The notes below the pieces were generated by a model that was not told the DNA's origin, made no database searches, and saw nothing but the letters and a program-made list of their open reading frames with translations. Shown piece by piece: positions 11,491 to 22,700 of a stretch of DNA of 64,000 bases (its first letter is position 1; every line of letters begins with the position of its first letter). Source of the DNA: Crossaster papposus (taxonomy: Eukaryota > Echinodermata > Asteroidea > Velatida > Solasteridae); contig JBAIAA010000261.1 of assembly GCA_037893245.1 (NCBI GenBank), forward strand, positions 1,178,001 through 1,242,000. The letters are read 5' to 3'. The translations under genes and the position numbers were made by a program.

Positions 11491-11716
11491 AGAAAAATGC
11501 GCACGGTAAAGCAAGCTATTTAACTATAAGGAGCAGAACATGAGCCTATAAAGCTTTACAAAGGCTATTGTTCAGAACTCAACCCTTTGCTAGGAAACTT
11601 TAAGAAAAAGCTACGAATCAGTCAAAGCAAAAGGTTATATACATGTAGGCCTACATGTATAAGATTTTATTGTTTATGTATTTAGCCCGTTGTCTATTTT
11701 TTTTCACATTCATCTT

Positions 11717-12076
11717 AGTCCGTGTTGTGCACACCCAACTTGAGGAACACTCACAGACCTCCCAAAAATCGTATTGATTATAATTGTATACACCGAACAA
11801 ACAAACAATCGTTTAAGAATAGACGTTTTACTAATAAATCACAGTTGCCTGTAGAAGAATTATACGTTTTTGTAGTATCTGCATCGCGTAAATCTTTTGG
11901 CTTAAGTTTAACATTTGCGGGTTGTAATTTACATCTTGCCGTTAGTTTGTTATGACAATAATATTTTTGTCAAGTTTTTAAAAGCCTCCAAATTAACTAT
12001 ACCTGACGTGAAAATGTCCACGCGGCCAGGATATGAATATTAAAATATATGCAAATTACCCCCACCCACTAATATG
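11717..12076 (-). repeat. octamer/hairpin unit, copy 1 (candidate ncRNA or promoter-bearing repeat)
   Basis: Minus strand: AATTTGCATA at about 12046-12055, then an AT-rich stretch, ~340 bp of body, then a hairpin at 11717-11760 with GTGTT/AACAC pairing in the plus-strand reading. AATAAA follows the hairpin on the minus strand. Confidence 0.6.
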
Positions 12077-12742
12077 TATTTCTGACTTGGGAGTGCAGCT
12101 AGTCTAATGAGATTAGAGATTACATGTACTCTTATTTATACATGTAGTTGAAGTCATGAGTTTAAATTTAAAATAGGGTTTTATTTCATTTGAAACATTT
12201 TTTTTCCCTAATTTGTGTTTTGAAAGTTTTTTAAAAAAGAAAATGTAGTTCGAGAACTTAACTTACAACTCGATAGTGCTTTGGTAAGAGAAAAAAATGC
12301 CCGCCGGCCAGTCCAGAAAATATTTCAACTGTTTACGTAAAATCGAGACTCGCATTGGCAAAAATAGTGTTATAGAAAAATAGTTGGGGAATTATTCCTT
12401 TGATGATACAAGCATGAACAATCTTTTTTTCGGAACCACACAAAAATGAGGTGTTCTGAACTTCATAAAGTTCAGAAGTCTGAAATGGCGCCAGGATCAC
12501 GTATCTTACAAACCCAATAACATCATTCTCTGTAGCCATATAGGAAAGTGTGTGCAAATAAGGAGCAAAATATGAGCCTATAAAGCTTTACAAAGGCTAT
12601 TGTTCAGAACTCAACCCTAGTTTGCTATAGGAAACTTTAAGAAAAAGCTACGAATCAGTCAAAGCAAAAGGTTTTGTACAAGTACATGTATAAGATGTTA
12701 TTGTTTATCCCGTTGTCTATTTTTTTCACATTCATCTTAGTC

Positions 12743-13108
12743 CGTGTTGTGCACACCCAACTTGAAGAACACTCACAGACCTCCCAAAAATCGTATCGAA
12801 TCGTATCGATTATAAATCACATACACCGAACAAACAAACAATCGTTTAAGAATAGATGTTTTACTAATAAATCACGGTTGCCTGTAGAAGAATTATACGT
12901 TTTTTGTAGTATCTGCATCGCGTAAATCTTTTGGCTTAAGTTTAACATTTGCGGGTTGTATTTTACATCTTGCCGTTAGTTTGTTATGACAATAATATTT
13001 TTGTCAGGTTTTTAAAAGCCTCAAAATTAACTATACCTGACGTGAAAATGTCCACGCGGCCAGGATATGAATATTAAAATATATGCAAATTAGCCCCCAC
13101 CCACTAAT
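12743..13108 (-). repeat. octamer/hairpin unit, copy 2
   Basis: Very close to copy 1 over its full length, including the hairpin near 12743-12785 and ATATGCAAATTAG near 13080. Confidence 0.6.
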
Positions 13109-13896
13109 ATGTATTTCTGACTTGGGATTGCAGCTAGTCGCGCTTCCGGTACGCGTATTCCATCTTCTTTTCCCCAGGATGGTAAATTATCATAACTGGG
13201 CGTATCTAGACAACACTGAATGGAAGGCACTGTTGGTTCTTCGAGCCTCGCTTTCCCGACAATAAACATGAAGACCAAAATTAGTCAATGAAAAGTTAGC
13301 ATATAGCCAGAACCTGAACCAAAATGTTACGATCTATAACCTAACCCACCAACTGAGCTACTATGATGAGAGGACAAACTCCGTTGTTCAACTAGTGCTT
13401 ATTCAATGTACTTCTGGGTGGCCTATGTTTAACTAGTTGACTGAGCAATAACAATATATTTTAGCGTTATTGTTAAAACAACTGAATAATCATGTCGCGA
13501 GGGGTGTAGAAACGCCCATTTACCTTTACCACCGGGGCGGGGGCGATTTTTTTCCGTACCACTAACGCGTCAATTTGCCCGTTTCATTGGAATGCGGCGA
13601 CTTGAATGGAGACCAAAGATTTTGATACGCGCGGAACTTATGAAGACCAACAAAGTTGACAGCCATAATTCACCAAAATAAATGGATACAGTTCCTAGTT
13701 AATTGTATACAGTCCCTAGTTTTTCGTATACACGACTTTTATACCTTTTTCTATTAACCAAAATTATTGGTTAATAATCTCATCTAATTAGGGTCTTAGT
13801 ATAGAAAAAGGTATAAAAGTCTCCATTCAAGTCGCCCCATTCCAATGAAACGGACAAATTGACGCGTTGTGGTACGGAAAAGAAAATCGCGGGCGG

Positions 13897-13900
<4 letters not shown>

Positions 13901-13950
<50 letters not shown>
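13901..13950 (+). repeat. (G)50 homopolymer
   Basis: Fifty uninterrupted G residues, followed by AGGAGGAGGA. Length in the assembly may not be accurate. Confidence 0.85.
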
Positions 13951-13951
<1 letters not shown>

Positions 13952-14798
13952 GGAGGAGGACTACACGACAATTGTACTAACATGAACTTTATAATATGAA
14001 ATAAGGACTCGTTAATAGTACAGCGCATGTTTCATTAAGTGATGATCATGATAATAAGGACAGTGACCGATCACGTGAGAGGGTTTAACCAATAATAGGA
14101 AAAAGGAGTCCGATTTTCGCAGGAGTCTGATTTTCATACGACACCGGTACGCATGTAAATACAATCATGAGATTTAGAGATTACATGTACTCTTATTTAT
14201 AGTTGAAGTCATGAGTTTAAATTTCAAAGAGGGTTTTATTTCATTTGAAACATTTTCTTTCCCTAATTTGTGTTTTGAAAGTGTTTTAAAAATGAAAATG
14301 TAGTTCGAGAACCTAACTTACAACTCGATGTGCTTTGGTAAGAGAAAAAATGCCCGCCGGCCAGTCCAGAAAATGTTTCAACTGTTTACGTAAAGTCAAG
14401 ACTCGCATTGGCAAAAATAGTGTTATAGAAAAATAGTTGGGGGAATCATTCCTTTGATGATACAAGCATGAAATATTTTTCTTTTCGGAACCACACAAAA
14501 ATGAGGTGTTCTGAACTTCATAAAGTTCAGAAGTCAGAAGTCTGAAATGGCGCCAGGATCACGTATCTTACAAACCCACTCTCTGTAGCCATTTAGGAAA
14601 GTGTGTGCAAATAAGGAGCAGAACATGAGCATATAAAGCTTTACAAAGGCTATTGTTCAGAACTCAACCCTTTGCTAGAAAACTTTAAGAAAAAGATACA
14701 AATCAATCAAAGCAAAAGGTTATGTACATGTACATGTATACGATTTTATTGTTTATATATTTAGCCCGTTGTCTATTTTTTTCACATTCATCTTAGTC

Positions 14799-15222
14799 CG
14801 TGTTGTGCACACCCAACTTGAGGAACACTCACAGACCTCAAAAAAATCGTATCGAATCGTATCGATTATAAATCACATACACCGAACAAACAAACAATCG
14901 TTTAAGAATAGATGTTTTACTAATAAATCACAGTTGCCTGTAGAAGAATTATACGTTTTTTGTAGTATCTGCATCGCGTAAATCTTTTGGCTTAAGTTTA
15001 ACATTTGCGGGTTGTATTTCAAATCTTGCCGTTAGTTTGTTATGACAATACTATTTTTGTCAGGTTTTTATAAGCCTCCAAATTAACTATACCTGACGTG
15101 AAAATGTCCACGCGGCCAGGATATGAATATTAAAATGTGTGCAAATTAGCCCCACCCACTAATGTCCACGCGGCCAGGATATGAATATTAAAATGTATGC
15201 AAATTAGCCCCCACCCACTAAT
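14799..15222 (-). repeat. octamer/hairpin unit, copy 3, with duplicated octamer block
   Basis: As copies 1 and 2, but the block GTCCACGCGGCCAGGATATG through GCAAATTAGCC occurs twice in a row (about 15104-15160 and 15163-15222). Confidence 0.6.
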
Positions 15223-15500
15223 TTGTATTTCTGACTTGGGAGTGCAGGTAGTCGCGCTTCCTGTACGCGTATTTCTTCTTCTTTTCCCCCAGGATGGTTA
15301 ATGTAAATTATCATAACTGGGCGTATCTAGACAACACTGAACGGAAGGCATTGTAGTTCTTCGAGCCTTGCTTTTCCGATAATAAACATGAAGACCAAAA
15401 TTAGTCAATGAAAAGTGAGCATAAATTATAGCCAGAACCTGAACCAAAATTGTACGATCTATAACCTAACCCACCTTCTAAGCTATATGATGAGAGGACA

Positions 15501-15507
<7 letters not shown>

Positions 15508-15556
<49 letters not shown>

Positions 15557-15564
15557 GGGGGGGG
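15508..15564 (+). repeat. (GA)n followed by (G)19
   Basis: Dinucleotide GA repeat of about 19 units running straight into a run of 19 G. Confidence 0.9.
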
Positions 15565-16026
15565 TACTACGCGACAAGTGTAGCATGAACTTTAGAATAT
15601 GAAATACGGACTCATTATTAGTACTGCGCATGCTTCATTACTGATGGTCGTGATGAGGACAGTGACCGATCACGTGAGAGGGCTTAACCAATAATAGGAA
15701 AAAGGATTACGATTTTCGCAGGAGTCCGGTTTTTATACGACACCGGTCCGCATGTAAATACAATCATTAGATTACATGTACTCCTATTTATAGTTGAAGT
15801 CGTGAGTTTAAATTTCAAATAGGGTTTTATTTCATTTGAAACATTTTCTTTCCCAAATTTGTGTTTTTAAAGTTAAAAAGAAAAGAAAATGTAGTTCGAG
15901 AACCTAACTTACAACTCGATGTGCTTTGGTAAGACAACAAAAATGCTTGCCGGTCAGTCTAGATATGTTTCAACTGTTTACGTAAAATCGAGACTCGCCT
16001 TGGCAAAAATAGTGCTATAGAAATCA

Positions 16027-16113
16027 ATATTTACTTTCAAATGAGTATGATATTTCTTGATAATTCGGTAGTAAATATTTTTGATGTCTGCAAATGGTGT
16101 ATCCTACCTTTAA
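16027..16113. mobile_element. TTAA-type MITE terminus (AGGTAGGATACAC family), partial
   Basis: Carries the terminal block ending GTGTATCCTACCT followed by TTAA. Only one end is present. Confidence 0.65.
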
Positions 16114-16722
16114 CTCCCGAAAACTCTTGAACATCGCGACCATTAACGATAATACCTGACCGACCAAATAGGTCCCTCGCTGGGTAGACAACTTGTGGCA
16201 GCGATGGGTCGTGTCTTCTCACCAGCAGGAGGTTCTGTGTAACTGAATCTGGATCGGCGAGGTAGGAGGAATCATAACATAATGGCTTGGGGTCAATAAT
16301 TCCCTCGATTTCGATCAGCACGGTGCGCAGGACTTGTTCGGGTACAGCCTAACCGAGGACGACTCTCGGCCAGCTTTGACAGATTTTATTTCCCTCTCCT
16401 AAATCGCCTTTGGTGGGTGAAAAACATTAAACTTGGCAAGTTTGTCTTGCAGTCTGGGCTTCAAGGCAGAGAATGTCTCTTGTAACTCAGAAGCACCGCC
16501 TTTAAAGTTGGTGCCACAGTCGGGCAGCATCTTGAAGGGCTTCCCTCTTCCGGACACAAACCGGCTGAAAGCTACCAGAAAGGCATTAGCACTGAGCTTT
16601 TCTAGAAGCTTAAGGTGTACTGCTTTGCTTGTCATACATGTACTGTACATTAATAAATTGTCAAGCGGCCAGGAATATGAATGTTTACATTTATGCAAAT
16701 AAGGGAAGACGCACCTATCCAA
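16037..16722 (-). pseudogene. BEL/Pao-type integrase relic
   Basis: Minus-strand peptides SKAVHLKLLEKLSANAF, CGTNFKGGASEL and FHPPKAI belong to the catalytic core of a BEL/Pao-like integrase. After a gap with stops comes VLIEIEGIIDPKPL and PSLPQVVYPARDL from its C-terminal part. The first catalytic region and everything upstream are absent. Two stops lie between 16322 and 16398. The left end merges with a TTAA-MITE terminus at 16027-16113. It is a different lineage from the element at 1-7240 and clearly dead. Confidence 0.8.
16660..16706 (-). repeat. octamer-block fragment
   Basis: Contains GCGGCCAGGAATATGAATG and TATGCAAATAAG, the promoter-like end of the octamer/hairpin unit without body or hairpin. 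Confidence 0.5.
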
Positions 16723-16778
16723 CCGGCGGTTACCGGTGGTTTTCCCAGTGTTTGAGCATTTTGAAAAGGATGAGCCTT

Positions 16779-17261
16779 AAGCCGTGTTCGCACTGGATAA
16801 ACATTTGGGGTAATTTGACCATGACGCCGGGTAACATTCCGATGGGTTGATCTTCCCACTGTCCGCACTTGGATTTAATTGACGCGGGTAGAATTGCCGA
16901 GACGATGGGTAAACTAACCGAGCTGGCTCCAAAACAATAAAGAGGGCGCCCTGCGTGACCTATGACCGCGACTTGACGACCAGATCGTCTGTTCCCGACG
17001 CTAGCTCTCAACAATATTTTCTTACATAATGGGTGATGGAAGATTTAACCGAGACGTCGTGTCCGCACTGGATTTTCTGGCTCGGTTAAATCTTCCTGGT
17101 CAATTTTCCTGGGCACCTTTTGCTCCTTAAACTACCCACGCGGCGTGGGTTAGTTACCTGTGAGGAAAGTTACCTAGGCTGTCCGCACTGGACTTGAAAT
17201 GGGCAAGTTACCCATTGGCTCGGTTAGTTTGCCCAAATTAAGTCCAGTGCGGACAGGGCTT
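16779..17261. mobile_element. MITE with TIR AAGCC(G/C)TGT(T/C)CGCACTGGA
   Basis: 483 bp. The left end AAGCCGTGTTCGCACTGGA and the inverted right end TCCAGTGCGGACAGGGCTT pair with two mismatches. GTCCGCACTGGA-like motifs repeat inside (17091, 17180). A related shorter element lies at 35025-35244. Confidence 0.7.
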
Positions 17262-18235
17262 TTGTCTGAATACTGGTACATGTATATGCAAGTCTGGCGG
17301 CCAGACTAGATGCATATACCAATATTCATGACTCTGGCCTATGGGCTCAATCAAACATGAGTCAACTACCCCGGGGGTTAACTCTAAATTGCCACCACGG
17401 TGTACAATAGAAACCACAACTTGGACATAAACTGTATCTGAATACATCCATTGTGTCTACCCCTGCAAGAACCCCTCTACTACTGCCAGGCAGAGTCGTG
17501 CATATATACCCCTCTGACGTAGAGCTGATTGTCCGGTGACCTGTGAGCTCATTATAGATAAGGAAATAAACCGTCGAGTAACTCCTCCCACTTATCCCGT
17601 CTATACCGAGTTGAGAATGCAGCATATCAGTTTATCATTTTCCAGGTGGGTCAATGTTGTTTTGTCTGCTATACCGAATAAACTCAAATAACCACAAACT
17701 GTTTCTTCCTCATTTATTTCATTGCAAATCCCCTGTTTACAGAGAAGTAGCCTTTTCCTAACCAAAAGTCAGTTAAGACATTTATTTGTACATGTATATC
17801 TCCCACAAAATATATTGTTTCCGATTACGCCACAGTCAAACCTATCATTAACGTTCATTTAAAGGGATCGTATACGTTTGGTAATTACTCCAAAAATTAA
17901 TGGCAATCAAAACTTACTTGGTAAGAAGTACAGCAGCTTTGGATAGTATAATGCATTTTTAAAAACTTTTCACTTCGAAGATCTGCGGTTATGGGAAAAG
18001 ATATCACTTTTTATCCCCAAAAATTTGAATCTGAGAAGCGTTACGGCAGTGACGTTTCTCAGACTGTGTATTCCAATGCAGATTATTCTTCCTGCGTGGA
18101 CATAACCGCTCCAGATTTTCGGCAATATCTCGAAATCGAAATTTTTTACAGGTTAGTTTTATGGTATATATCTATAACTATATAGGATTGAAACAAACAT
18201 TGGGTTCCAATTACCAAACGTGTACGATCCCTTTA
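17262..18235. other. no gene recognised
   Basis: A fragment near 17575-17625 resembles the octamer-unit flank (CTCCTCCCACTTATCC then GAGTTGAGAATGCAGC). Otherwise AT-rich unique-looking sequence; GGATCGTATACGTTTGGTAA near 17865 recurs inverted near 18205. Confidence 0.35.
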
Positions 18236-18239
18236 ATTC

Positions 18240-18600
18240 AGTCTGTGATGTGTACACCCAACTTGAGGAACGCGCTCGCAGACTTCGAAAAAAAATTCAA
18301 CAATAATGTTGCTATGCATGGGTGGCGGGTGTCGACAGGCAATTACTATGCTGAAACGAGCCCTAAACCAATCACGTTGTCTTTTATGAAAATTAAACGG
18401 GTTTGCACCATCTAAATCGTGTAAAACCACGTATCGTGCTTAACGTTTAAGGCTTTCGAACTTACCCTGTTGCTTGAAAAACAAAACTGTCCAGTTAAGA
18501 GAAATTGTCAAAGTGACTATGCGTACATGATAAATTGTCAAGCGGCCAGGTACATGTATATGAATATTAACATTTATGCAAATAAGCTCCTCCCACTAGC
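18240..18600 (-). repeat. octamer/hairpin unit, copy 4
   Basis: Hairpin-like AGTCTGTGATGTG...CGCAGACTT at 18240-18285 and TATGCAAATAAGCTCCTCCC near 18567. The body is strongly diverged from copies 1-3. Confidence 0.5.
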
Positions 18601-18713
18601 TTGCAAGCTACGTGTACTGAGTTGGGAATGTAGCATGATAGTAGTCTTTGCCAAAGACGACTGTATTCGATATTATGTGAAGACTTTAGATAAATAAAGT
18701 GCTCACTCGTATT

Positions 18714-19127
18714 TGTGACCCACCACCCCAAAACCAGGCGGAAGTCGGCAAATGCCATATCGAGATATGGCATTGTACACAACAAAATGTGTTGCCGGTC
18801 GATTTTTTTTCTTTCTTCATAAATCGTTAGTTAAAACTCTAATTTATAGGCTGTTCATGTTTAAACCTTTTAAAAAATCCCCGAAAGTGGTAATATCGGT
18901 CTTCTTCTGATTTTTGTTGTCGTTGCTATTACTCAAATTAAGCAAACTTGTTGCCGCGAACGGCAACAAAATGTCACTTTTTGAAGCGTCGTTACTTTTC
19001 ATTCCATAGCGGTACTGGTGCATGTGATGTATCATTTTAAAGCTTAAAACGCTAGCTATCCAAAGGTATACAAATCTCTCATATGAAAAATTTCGACTTT
19101 AGCCTGGTTTTGGGGTGGTGGGTCACA
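18714..19127. mobile_element. MITE with TGTGACCCACCACCCCAAAA termini
   Basis: 414 bp bounded by TGTGACCCACCACCCCAAAA and its inverted copy ending GGTGGTGGGTCACA; termini match over about 26 bp. It shares TGTGACCC ends with the elements at 29626, 42466 and 48397. Confidence 0.75.
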
Positions 19128-19218
19128 TTTTCTTTGTATTCGATATTATTTTGACTGTGCACGTCACTTATTATTTTCACTAACGACACGATTTTACTCA
19201 TATAGTCGAAAGGTAGCT

Positions 19219-19400
19219 GAAAGGTAGGACTCACCATTTGCAAATATCAAAAATGTTTACTATCGAATTATTAAGAAACATCTTACTTAATTGAAAGTAA
19301 ATAATGATTGTGCTAGAAATCCTGTAATTGTTCCGAAAAAATGAATAAAACATAATAACAAAATCACGATCGCCGTCAACACAATAACCAACACAACAGA
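19219..19400. mobile_element. TTAA-type MITE, partial, abutting poly-G
   Basis: Begins AAGGTAGGACTCACCATTTG and follows the family consensus for about 180 bp, then stops at a 30-G run (19402-19431). Confidence 0.65.
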
Positions 19401-19401
19401 A

Positions 19402-19431
<30 letters not shown>
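19402..19431 (+). repeat. (G)30 homopolymer
   Basis: Thirty consecutive G between a truncated MITE and GTTTCTCCGCCTCATATC, a diverged end of the GTGGCAGAG element. Confidence 0.85.
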
Positions 19432-19433
<2 letters not shown>

Positions 19434-19544
19434 TCTCCGCCTCATATCTTGCTTCAAATGGTATTGTTATAGCAACCTCATTGTTTGTTAACACATATAC
19501 ATGTATATTCATGATCCGGACAGGGGCGGCCAAGACAAAACCCC

Positions 19545-19752
19545 TCACGTGAGCAGCACATATTCAGTCCCGTGGTCACTAAGGCATTGTTTGATGGTTG
19601 CTATGACTACGACGAGTCGACGGTCCATCGCCTGGAGGTGTAGCTCTGTCAAGATGGGTGCTAGAGGATCATGGGATAGCACTCTTCTCATCACGTGGCT
19701 AAGGCGGCCATCTTGAAGGGAGAGAAGCTTAACCCACGTTGACTTCCGGATT
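19545..19752 (-). CDS. FAM20B: FAM20B terminal exon 7
   Basis: 208 nt, residues 410-478 and TGA at 19547-19545. Encodes [27 protein letters not shown] and [17 protein letters not shown]. The acceptor ATGATTGGTAG has a weak pyrimidine tract. The protein ends EYVLLT, slightly shorter than vertebrate tails. No clear AATAAA was noticed in the next 700 bp. Confidence 0.9.
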
Positions 19753-22700
19753 CTACCAATCATAATAAGGGGACAATATAGTGATTTAATTATGTTTCAC
19801 ATGCACAGCAATGATAATGAACATTTGCACGCGCAAATCACTTTTTACAATGTTAAGACAATGAGCAGAAGGTGCAGGTTTAGGGGTGGGAGGGAAACCC
19901 CAGAAGGATTTCCTGGGGAAACCCACAGAGTCAGGCAGGGACTGAAAACCCAATCCACATATTGGCCCAGGCCGGATTCGAACCCGGGTGATAGCGGTGG
20001 AAGGCGAGGAAAGAACCGCTACGCCAACCTGACTCCCCCTGTACGAGGTCATGTACATGTACAAGTCTATTTAATTTGCTTAGTAGTGTATTCCTCCATG
20101 ATGGTACATGTATAATTATTTGTATAAAGTTTTGTTAATGTTAATATTTCTAAATTTTTAGGTAAAGCGCTAGGAGCATGATTTATTTTATGGACGGGCG
20201 CTATATAAATCTTAACTTATTATTATTATTATTATTACTATTATTTTTTAGTGACTTCCGTGTGAAAAGTGGCACCCGGAAAAAGCCTGCTTGCAGTGCG
20301 ACCACTCATTATTTTCATTTCTTTCAAGATCAGCACCCAAAATCTTTCAAGATCCTTCAAGCCTATGTAAATCAGTATACAACCTAGTGTAAACTTAATA
20401 AAATACAGGTACACGTACATGCACATTCACATTATGCATGTACATGTACATATGCTGCTACATAAAGCCGTACATTAAACTGGCGCCATTTTATGCACGG
20501 ACTTGCACATGTTGTACGGCAAAGCTGATAAGTTGGGTACTATACAATAGCCTCCCATCGCAAAATTAAAATAATACATTAAGATAAAAATCCCATAACC
20601 GTTAAAAAGTCCAATTTATTAGAAAATGTATCAAAATTCTGCATGAAATTCAATATTTTTGCAAATTAAGATTTGTGGCTTTTTTCAGATCTTTTTTTTT
20701 CAAGTTTTCAAGATGGGTCTCATCTTTCAAGATCTTTCAAGATCTTTCAAGGAGTGGCAACACTGCCTGCTTGGCGTTGAAACAAAATACCGACTCTATT
20801 ATTTTCACGTTCACTGATTAAGTCCGTGTTGTGGATTTCCCAACTTGAGAAACACTCACAGACTTCTCAAAAATTCGTTCTTAAAATTGATTTCGATATG
20901 CGCGCAGAGGCAACAAACAATGACTAAAGTAAAACCATGTTCATAATAATCGCGCCTCCTTTTTTAAGAATCCAACGGTTTTGAATTATATACAATGTAC
21001 ATGCCGTAAAACTCGCGCGTCAGTCTTAACATTTTAGGGTTATACTTTTCACACCTAGGACTTGTCGTTTTGCTTGACAAAAATCTTCCATTTATTTATA
21101 AACCATTGAATTACCTACGCCTTTACGGGGAAATCGAACTAAAGCCGGGATATGAATATTAAAATTTATGCAAATTAGCTCCTCCCAATGATTGTGTACC
21201 GAGTTGGAAATGCAGCAAAGCGCCCGTTTCTCATTTTCAGCGAAAAATAGAGCAATTCAAAAAAGTGGCCCTATCTTTACTTTCACTTATCAACATGATC
21301 ATATAGCAGTAGGACTTGATTAAACACAATTTTTGAAAAAAAAAAAATCATTTGTGGAGGGGGGGGGGGGGGGGGATAACCATTTTTCCTTGGTTTTTAC
21401 AGCATATAATATACAGTCTGTATATACACTGTTAAATGTGTTGCGGTATATCGAGTGTTTTTGTATTTTAATTGGCACCACATTGCCCATCTTTGCAGAC
21501 AGACTGTAGATCTATGCTCAAATTGTTTTTGTTAAGACATTTCCTTTGTAAAATAACAGCGCCATCAAACGCACACTTTTCTAAGTATAGTCTGTCGATA
21601 GAGAAACTAGGCTTTTATCACAGTCGGTACACCGTAAAATTCCGCTTCTACGCAGTCCGTACGGCCGTGGCTTCTGACTGCCTGCAAACCACCTCCACAG
21701 CACACATATACCGTTTTCACACAACTCTGGACTTACCGTAATCACCCGGGTAGTTGGCCATACCCGGGTAGAAACTAACCCGGAGAATCGGTTTCCCACT
21801 ACAAAGTTAACCCCGCTTTAGTGCGCACACGGGTAATTTTGTAACCGCGTTCATGCATACTAAGCAAACGATAACCCAGAGAATGTGCATTGCTTGACCT
21901 CTGCCCTCCCACAACCCTTGGAAACATAGCGTTGATCGTACTATTTCTGAATTGTATTTCTCAACTTCGCCATTGTTATGAAAGAAAGAGAAACTCTGGA
22001 TATATGCGCGTGTATAAAATAACAAGCCAATAGAACAATGTGTTCCTCTACACATGTACGTGTTAAGACTGGTGCCTTGCATCTAGTGTACGTAAAACAA
22101 ACTTATCAAGACGAGTTACCGAACACTACAGACTGGCGTCTTTCAGTTTATACCCAGCACGATATGTGGCAGAGGGGTACCCCCCTCTTACCCCTATACT
22201 TTATACGCACTCAACACTACTGTAACCTAACCCACCCCCCTTGAAACCTAAAAGGAATTCCTGAGATTCCGGGAACACAATGGTCAACACAAAAGAGGGG
22301 GGGTTTCTCTGCCACATATCGTGCTTCATTATGTATAAGTCTGTACCCAGCACGATATGTGGCAGAGGGGTACCCCCCCCCCTCTTATCCCTATACCTTA
22401 TACACACTCGACACTATTGTTACCTAACCCCCCCCCCCCCTTGAAACCTAAAAAAAATTCCTGAGATTCCGGGAACACAATGGGCAACACAAAAGAGAGA
22501 GGGGGGGGGGGGGGGGGGGGGGAGGGGGGGGGGGGGGGGGGAGAGGGGGGGGGGGGGGGGGGGGGGGGGGTTCGCTGCCACATATCGCGCTTCATTATGT
22601 ATAAGTCCGTACACTTAAAAATAAAGCCATTACAACATAACAAGGGACTACTAAATTAATTACTTCATTGTTTGACATTCGCAGCACGCACGCGCAAGGC

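Larger units (their letters stand above)
11500..16020. repeat. direct segmental repeats (three to four copies, diverged)
   Basis: A block containing GAGCCTATAAAGCTTTACAA and then the hairpin/octamer unit recurs near 11530, 12570 and 14620. A second block containing TTTACGTAAAATCGAGACTC recurs near 12330, 14380 and 15975. Order and orientation are conserved, so this is tandem segmental duplication with loss. Copies differ by scattered substitutions and indels. Confidence 0.8.

Noticed and set aside
11717..11760. Histone mRNA 3' stem-loop as the hairpin of the octamer unit
   Set aside because: The stem and loop sequence do not match the conserved histone hairpin, and no histone frame lies between octamer and hairpin.
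13780..14028. Proline-rich proteins encoded by minus-strand frames over G runs (also 19231, 22398, 22420)
   Set aside because: They are translations of poly-C homopolymers, not genes.
16037..16722. A domesticated integrase gene
   Set aside because: It has stops between the two parts and lacks the first catalytic region; it is a decayed retroelement.
20040..20062. TACATGTA-rich short repeats as a CRISPR-like or origin signal
   Set aside because: ACATGT words are scattered through the whole window, as in many marine invertebrate genomes, with no regular spacing.
20820..21190. Telomerase RNA template (ATAACCCTAAAA on the minus strand of copy 5)
   Set aside because: The AACCCTAAA word is not conserved in the other copies of the unit, so it is probably chance.
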